Of a stretch of DNA of 64,000 bases, positions 59,673 to 64,000 are shown in pieces. How positions within the stretch are numbered: position 1 is the first letter of the stretch; every line of letters starts with the position of its first letter. The stretch lies in NCBI RefSeq assembly GCF_023634845.1, contig NZ_JAMLJL010000019.1:1-64000 (forward strand), in the 5' to 3' direction. The stretch is from Flavobacterium amniphilum. GTDB taxonomy: Bacteria > Bacteroidota > Bacteroidia > Flavobacteriales > Flavobacteriaceae. The position numbers and the translations under genes were made by a program. The notes below the pieces were generated by a model, which saw only the letters and a program-made list of their open reading frames with translations, ran no database searches and had not been told where the DNA came from.

Positions 59673-60704
59673 TTGGCAAACCAGAAACGAAATACCTTAT
59701 TATTCCTGTTACTTGGCTTAGGACTTATACTGCTTTTACTGGTGAACATCAGTTTTGGTTCGGTAACAATACCGTTCAAAGATGTGGTGAACAGTTTAAC
59801 CGGCGGACAGGCCAGTAAGTCTACCTGGGAATACATCATTATCAATTACCGTTTACCCAAAGCCATTACCGCTATATTAGTAGGCATGGGACTATCCGTG
59901 AGTGGTTTACTGATGCAGACCTTATTCCGGAATCCACTGGCAGGTCCCGATGTATTGGGGTTAAGTTCCGGGGCCAGTTTAAGTGTTGCCTTTGTGATAT
60001 TAGGAGCCGGGTTATTACCTCCGTTTCTGAATCGTATTTTAGTATCTTCATACGGAATTGTAATAGCCTCCACATTAGGGAGTTTTGCTGTTTTATTATT
60101 GGTATTGGTTGTTTCACAGAAACTGCGTGACACCATGGCTATTTTAGTTGTTGGACTTATGTTCGGGAGTTTTACCAGTGCAATTGTGGGTATTCTGACC
60201 TTTTTCAGTTCGGTGGAGCAATTGCAGAAATTTACCTTCTGGTCATTGGGGAATCTAGGAAACCTTTCCTGGCTTTCCATATGCATACTGGCTGTTTCGG
60301 TGTGTATAGGCTTACTGATGAGCCTATTGTGCATTAAACCGTTAAATGCTTTGTTGTTGGGTGAAAATTATGCCCGCAGTTTAGGTTTGGATTTCAAAAA
60401 GACCCGATTGATTATCATATTTGCCACGAGTATTTTAGCCGGTAGTATTACTGCTTTTGCAGGACCGATTGCCTTTGTGGGATTAGCAGTACCCCATTTA
60501 GCCAAGTTACTTTTCCAGACCAGTAACCATTATATTTTATATTGGAGCACCTTATTAATCGGGGCCGGAATTATGCTCATTTGTGATGTGATTTCACAAA
60601 TGCCCGGCATGGAAATCACCCTGCCCATCAATGCCATTACTTCGATCTTCGGGGCGCCGGTTGTGGTTTGGCTGTTAATCAGAAAACGGAAAATAGTGAA
60701 CTAG
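59673..60704 (+). CDS. btuC: cobalamin ABC transporter permease, TTG start
   Basis: 343 residues, FecCD family, nine to ten membrane helices. SWEYIIINYRLPKAITAILV GMGLSVSGLLMQTLFRNPLA GPDVLG is the family signature, and GLAVPHLAKLLF is the ATPase-contact region. The frame opens at a stop (59664) only two codons before the TTG at 59673 and there is no ATG until far inside the signature, so TTG must be the start. One base after the btuF stop. Confidence 0.88.
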   Translation: MANQKRNTLLFLLLGLGLILLLLVNISFGSVTIPFKDVVNSLTGGQASKSTWEYIIINYRLPKAITAILVGMGLSVSGLLMQTLFRNPLAGPDVLGLSSGASLSVAFVILGAGLLPPFLNRILVSSYGIVIASTLGSFAVLLLVLVVSQKLRDTMAILVVGLMFGSFTSAIVGILTFFSSVEQLQKFTFWSLGNLGNLSWLSICILAVSVCIGLLMSLLCIKPLNALLLGENYARSLGLDFKKTRLIIIFATSILAGSITAFAGPIAFVGLAVPHLAKLLFQTSNHYILYWSTLLIGAGIMLICDVISQMPGMEITLPINAITSIFGAPVVVWLLIRKRKIVN

Positions 60705-60706
60705 TC

Positions 60707-61483
60707 ATGAAGAAAGTATTGTATACCCAAAACCTCAGCATAGGCTACCGCACTAAAAAAGGAGACACGGTCATAGCCGAAAACCTGAACCTCGATTTCC
60801 ATGAAGGGAAACTGATTACACTGATTGGCGCCAACGGAATTGGAAAATCTACCCTGTTGCGTACCATCACCGGGATACAAAAACCATTGGCCGGCGAGGT
60901 TTTCCTGAATGATAAAAACATCATCACTTACCCCCTTTCCGAATTAGCCCAAAACCTGAGTGTGGTACTGACCGAGAAATTACCGCCCAGCAACCTGACC
61001 GTTTATGAGTTGGTTTCATTAGGCAGGCAGCCGTACACCAACTGGGTGGGTAAACTCGCTCCGGAAGACATGGAAAAAACCATCAATGCCATTGAAATGA
61101 CCAACATTGCTGAAATTGGCCATAAAAAGCACCATGAAATCAGTGACGGGCAGTTACAGAAAGTATTGGTCGCAAGAGCATTGGCACAGGACACCCCATT
61201 GATTATACTCGATGAACCTACCACCCATCTTGATTTACACCACAAGGTTTCATTATTCAAATTATTGAAGCGTTTATCAAAGGAAATGGGGAAATGCATT
61301 CTGTTTTCTACCCATGATATTGATCTGGCCATCCAATTAAGTGATGAAATGATCGTCATGACCAAAAACAATATTGTTCAGGACGATCCCTGTAAACTAA
61401 TTGAAAGCGGAATCTTCAATACCCTTTTTGATGATGAGGACATTACCTTTGATGCTGATAAAGGGAAGTTCCTGTTCAAATAA
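60707..61483 (+). CDS. btuD: cobalamin ABC transporter ATPase
   Basis: 258 residues from ATG 60707, two bases after the btuC stop. Walker A GANGIGKST, Q-loop region LSVVLTEKLPPSNLTVYELV, signature ISDGQLQKV (an ISDGQ version of LSGGQ), Walker B LIILDEPTTHLD and the switch His in LFSTHDIDLAI. Same family as FecE/BtuD. Confidence 0.9.
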   Translation: MKKVLYTQNLSIGYRTKKGDTVIAENLNLDFHEGKLITLIGANGIGKSTLLRTITGIQKPLAGEVFLNDKNIITYPLSELAQNLSVVLTEKLPPSNLTVYELVSLGRQPYTNWVGKLAPEDMEKTINAIEMTNIAEIGHKKHHEISDGQLQKVLVARALAQDTPLIILDEPTTHLDLHHKVSLFKLLKRLSKEMGKCILFSTHDIDLAIQLSDEMIVMTKNNIVQDDPCKLIESGIFNTLFDDEDITFDADKGKFLFK

Positions 61484-61615
61484 ACTTTTACCTGTTATAC
61501 CCATAACAACACCTGCCCTTTCTGTTTTTTACTGAGCTAAATATTAACATTTGAATTTCTGTTTCAAAAGAATTTTCTTATAGTTTTGCGGATTCAGAAA
61601 TTTAAAGAAAAAGAC

Positions 61616-61735
61616 ATGAAAAAATTATTCGGATTATTAGCGGTATTCACATTGTTGCTAACCGGTTGTTCATCTGACGGCGAAGGATCAGGCAGTGAAT
61701 CCGCAACGTATTTAAAATTTGGCAACTATATATAA
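61616..61735 (+). CDS. 39-residue lipoprotein, possibly truncated
   Basis: Encodes MKKLFGLLAVFTLLLTGCSS then DGEGSGSESATYLKFGNYI and a TAA. The first 18 residues are a typical lipoprotein signal with lipobox LLTGC. Only about 20 residues would remain after processing. A -7 box TAGTTTTG (61581-61588) precedes it. The insertion sequence begins at or just after its end (a tentative left end is at 61721), so the original gene may have been cut and its 3' part is not recognisable beyond the element. 61484-61580 holds no gene that I can see. Confidence 0.5.
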   Translation: MKKLFGLLAVFTLLLTGCSSDGEGSGSESATYLKFGNYI

Positions 61736-61784
61736 AATTACACAGGATAAATTTTTATTTGTGTAATTAAGTTCTTAACTTTGA

Positions 61785-61803
61785 TGTATCATTAATTGAT
61801 ACA
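61785..61803 (+). promoter_or_regulatory. hairpin in the transposase leader
   Basis: TGTATCA-TTAAT-TGATACA is a perfect inverted repeat between the -7 box TAACTTTG (61776-61783) and the transposase ATG (61807). As RNA it would begin almost at the 5' end and sit directly before the start codon, so it could limit translation; as DNA it could be an operator. Confidence 0.5.
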
Positions 61804-61806
61804 GAG

Positions 61807-62736
61807 ATGATTAACAAGGACTATAAATCAATTTTAGATATCGTGAAAGATTTTCCAAATGAACAGTCATGCATTGATCATTTGGAAATTTTGCGTTGGA
61901 ATGGCAATGTAATAAGTCCATTCGATTCTTCATCCAAAATATATAAGTGTAAAAATAACAAATATCGTTGTAAAAACACCGGGAAATATTTTAATGTTAA
62001 AACTAATACCATTTTTGACAACACTAAATTGGAGTTGCAAAAATGGTTTTTAGCTATATGGATAGTGACTTCTCATAAAAAAGGGATTTCTTCTTTACAA
62101 TTATCCCGAGATTTAAACATTACCCAAAAAAGTGCATGGTTTATGTTACAGCGAATAAGAAATTGTTTTGGGGTTGACGATAACGATAATTATCCTCTAG
62201 ATGGGATTATAGAGGCTGATGAAACATTTGTTGGAGGAAAGAATAAAAACCGACATCATGATAAAAAGGTTGAACAATGCCAGGGTAGAAGTTATAAAGA
62301 TAAAACACCAGTGCTTGGCTTACTTCAGAGAAATGGAATAGTAAAAGCCTTTGTAATAGATAATACTCAGTCTAAAACAATACAACCAATCATCAAGAAA
62401 AATGTAATTTATCATAGCGTTTTAATATCAGATGAATGGCATGGTTACAGAGGATTAGAAAAAATATATGACCATCATTTTGTTGATCATGGTAAACGGC
62501 AATATGTTAATTTTGAAAACAACGAAATACACAGTAACAGTATAGAAGGATTTTGGGGGATACTAAAAAGAGGCTACAACGGAATTTATAATTGGTGGTC
62601 CAGAAAACACATGCAAAAATATGTTGATGAATTTGTGTTCAGATTCAATAGCAGAAAAATGCCTGAATATGACAGATTCAATATGTTTTTAGGCAGAATA
62701 GAAAATCGTATAACTTATAAAGAATTGATTCAATGA
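61807..62736 (+). CDS. IS1595 family (ISXO2-like) transposase
   Basis: 309 residues. A zinc-ribbon-like N-terminal part with reduced Cys content (C48, C55), a helix-turn-helix (GISSLQLSRDLNITQKSAWF), then the ISXO2 DDE domain: Asp138 in EADETFVGG, Asp209 in LISDEWHGYRG, and HSNSIEGFWGILKRGYNGIY with Glu247. The C-terminal FRFNSRKMPEYDRFNMFL fits the family. The reading frame is intact, so the element may still be active. Confidence 0.93.
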   Translation: MINKDYKSILDIVKDFPNEQSCIDHLEILRWNGNVISPFDSSSKIYKCKNNKYRCKNTGKYFNVKTNTIFDNTKLELQKWFLAIWIVTSHKKGISSLQLSRDLNITQKSAWFMLQRIRNCFGVDDNDNYPLDGIIEADETFVGGKNKNRHHDKKVEQCQGRSYKDKTPVLGLLQRNGIVKAFVIDNTQSKTIQPIIKKNVIYHSVLISDEWHGYRGLEKIYDHHFVDHGKRQYVNFENNEIHSNSIEGFWGILKRGYNGIYNWWSRKHMQKYVDEFVFRFNSRKMPEYDRFNMFLGRIENRITYKELIQ

Positions 62737-63686
62737 AAAAAAACGTTATATCTCATGAGGGCGAAATAAAATTAGGAGAAGGAGGATTATCTATTCCTTG
62801 TTATGTGTTACAAGACGGAACGCGTATATTATCAGGAAGAGGAATGCAGGATGCTTTGAAATTGGTTAGTGAAGGTGACAGAACATCGGGACAATTATCA
62901 AAATTTATAAGCCAAAAATCTCTTAGTCCCTTTATTTTAAAGGAAGAAACCATCGGGATAGATTCAATAGAATGTTATAAAGGGAATCAAAAAATAAACG
63001 GATATGAAGCTACGGCTTTAGTTGATATTTGTGATGGGATGTTAGAGGCTCGTAAACATATAAAACTAACCGATAGGCAAAATATGGTAGCCGATCAATG
63101 TGAAATGCTTGTAAGATCGTTTGCAAAGGTTGGTATTATTGCTTTAGTTGATGAGGCTACTGGGTATCAGTATGACAGGGAAAGGTTTGAATTACAGAAA
63201 ATTTTAAATGCATACATATCAGATGAAATTGTTAAATGGCAATTGACATTTACGGATGATTTTTATAAACAAGTATATCGTCTATGGGGACTGCCATTTA
63301 TTCCTAAGTATATCAAAAATAAACCCTCTTTTATTGGAAGTTTAACTACTAAGTATATTTATGAGCAAATGCCAGAAGGTATTCTGGATAAAATAAAGGA
63401 GAAAACTGGTAAAACTTTAAAAGGTAATTGGAGATATAAATGGCATCAAAATTTAACTCCTGAAATAGGGCGGGAGCATTTAAAAAAACAAATAATTGAG
63501 GTCACTTTATTAATGGAAATATCAAAGGATAAAAAAACTTTTGAAAAACTATTTAAAGAGAAATATAATAAAGACCCTCAATTAAAACTGTTTGACGAAG
63601 AAGATTTAGAAAAAGTAAATTTATCTGATTTCAATAAGAATCTTAAGAAAGGATTAGATTGGAATCCAAAAGAAAATAAGCAATAG
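62733..63686 (+). CDS. P63C-domain passenger protein of the insertion sequence
   Basis: 317 residues, no signal peptide or membrane helix. The N-terminal region (ISHEGEIKLGEGGLSIPCYV LQDGTRILSGRGMQDAL) resembles KilA-N-like or phage Bro-type DNA-linked proteins. The central part has ARSF-like RSFAKVGIIALVDEATGYQY DRERFELQKILNAYI, the P63C signature. The start ATGA overlaps the transposase stop, so translation is coupled. Such proteins occur as passengers in IS1595 elements and in phages. A role in regulation or in restraining the transposase is possible but not shown. Confidence 0.82.
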   Translation: MKKNVISHEGEIKLGEGGLSIPCYVLQDGTRILSGRGMQDALKLVSEGDRTSGQLSKFISQKSLSPFILKEETIGIDSIECYKGNQKINGYEATALVDICDGMLEARKHIKLTDRQNMVADQCEMLVRSFAKVGIIALVDEATGYQYDRERFELQKILNAYISDEIVKWQLTFTDDFYKQVYRLWGLPFIPKYIKNKPSFIGSLTTKYIYEQMPEGILDKIKEKTGKTLKGNWRYKWHQNLTPEIGREHLKKQIIEVTLLMEISKDKKTFEKLFKEKYNKDPQLKLFDEEDLEKVNLSDFNKNLKKGLDWNPKENKQ

Positions 63687-63703
63687 ATTATTATATTTGT
63701 TGC

Positions 63704-63881
63704 AGTAAAATAAAATATTAGCGTTAGCTATTATCGTGGTATTCGGAATCTGGACAATTTCAATTACGCCAAGTGATAATAAGACTATGCTCATGCCTAG
63801 GCGTGGGTGTAACTTATCTTGGCGTAGGGTTTGTCCAGAACCTCGAATTCAGGTATGGTTATAAACCCACGCTTTTTTTGT
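63704..63881 (+). ncRNA. rod-shaped structured RNA candidate, possibly 6S-like
   Basis: A promoter box TATATTTG (63692-63699) is followed by a region that folds as one long interrupted hairpin. The pairs are AGCGT/ACGCT (63720 with 63869), TTAT/ATAA, TTCG/CGAA, TCTGGACAA/TTGTCCAGA (63749 with 63831) and TACGCCAAG/CTTGGCGTA (63765 with 63818). A seven-T run (63873-63879) follows the closing stem. GCGTGGGT (63801) can also pair with ACCCACGC (63865) as an alternative terminator. The length and bubble-containing rod shape are like 6S RNA; the Bacteroidota 6S-Flavo motif is the first comparison to make. No protein frame fits. Confidence 0.55.
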
Positions 63882-63925
63882 GTATTAACTTCACTTTGGG
63901 TTTAAGTGTCTAAATCTTAAACCTT

Positions 63926-64000
63926 ATGGAAATAATCATTTTTATTGTGGTAGTAATATGGGCATTTATTTCTTCTATAAACTTTAAGAGATTAGGGTGG
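63926..64000 (+). CDS. membrane protein, N-terminal part only
   Basis: Begins MEIIIFIVVVIWAFISSINF KRLGW and runs off the window. One hydrophobic helix at the N-terminus. Too little to assign. Confidence 0.4.
   Translation, partial: MEIIIFIVVVIWAFISSINFKRLGW

Larger units (their letters stand above)
61721..63703 (+). mobile_element. IS1595-type insertion sequence with passenger gene (ends tentative)
   Basis: Contains the transposase (61807-62736) and an overlapping passenger gene (62733-63686). The outer ends are tentative: GGCAAC at 61721 and GTTGC ending at 63703 are inverted with AT-rich sequence inward, but the match is only five bases plus AT-rich drift and no 8-bp target duplication was found. 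Confidence 0.55.

Noticed and set aside
61721..63711. Target-site duplication flanking the insertion sequence (ATAAAAT on both sides)
   Set aside because: The seven-base match is low-complexity AT sequence and does not align with convincing terminal inverted repeats.
63721..63863. Open frame starting ALAIIVVFGIWTISITPSDN in the region after the insertion sequence
   Set aside because: No start codon at the right place and the stretch is explained better by the long inverted-repeat RNA structure.

Overview
The window looks like a chromosomal segment of a Flavobacterium-type bacterium (Bacteroidota, Flavobacteriaceae). The signs are AT-rich intergenic DNA, promoters of the TAnnTTTG (-7) type instead of a sigma70 TATAAT box, several proteins with type IX secretion (T9SS) C-terminal sorting domains, a SprB-repeat adhesin, a zeaxanthin-type carotenoid cluster, and SusC/BtuB-like TonB receptors. 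No ribosomal RNA gene lies inside the window. The first 180 bases carry two minus-strand promoters of rRNA/tRNA-operon style that point off the left edge.

Layout. 1-1085: rRNA-type promoters, an 11-bp tandem repeat and dispersed repeats. 1086-4500: thrS-infC-rpmI-rplT, with infC starting at ATC. 4579-9171: dipeptidyl peptidase IV, glutaminase, a small membrane protein and a secreted protein of unknown role. 9234-16726: the most unusual block. It has a LuxR-type response regulator, a histidine kinase, a multi-spanning membrane protein and two proteins sharing a C-terminal PCPSTCD tail. Divergent from these are three tandem phage-tail-collar-domain proteins, a cytosolic periplasmic-binding-fold protein and an orphan formyltransferase. 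A 17-bp sequence containing a dyad, at the same distance from a -7 box, precedes both a small membrane protein and the tail-collar array. 16772-23533: two T9SS cargo proteins, one with about ten SprB repeats, around a Tat-exported protein. 23575-32388 (minus): a TMTC-like membrane TPR protein and a DPM1-like glycosyltransferase, dnaB, accA, and a tgt-lptF/G-EamA operon. 32389-33202: repeats. 33203-38224: split transketolase, FKBP lipoprotein, an S4/methyltransferase/phosphoribosyltransferase operon and shikimate kinase. 38352-38650: two tRNA-Lys and one tRNA-Leu.

38648-44069 is a carotenoid locus: crtY (minus), a CarH-like MerR/B12-binding regulator, then crtI-crtB-(unknown exported protein)-crtZ, predicted to run from phytoene to zeaxanthin. 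A perfect 11-bp-arm inverted repeat spans the crtI promoter. 44999-61483 is a vitamin B12 region. It has two cobalamin riboswitches, two BtuB-like receptors, BtuG-like propellers and paired surface proteins, a cobinamide salvage operon (cobU, a Dph6-like ATP pyrophosphatase, a bluB-cobT fusion, cobS, cobC) and a BtuFCD ABC importer. No corrin-ring synthesis genes are seen, so the strategy is uptake and salvage. The adjacent CarH-like regulator would use the resulting adenosylcobalamin as its light-sensing cofactor.

61616-64000: a very short lipoprotein, an IS1595-type insertion sequence with a P63C-domain passenger gene, a rod-shaped structured RNA candidate (possibly 6S-like) with its own promoter and U-tract, and the start of a membrane protein cut by the window edge.
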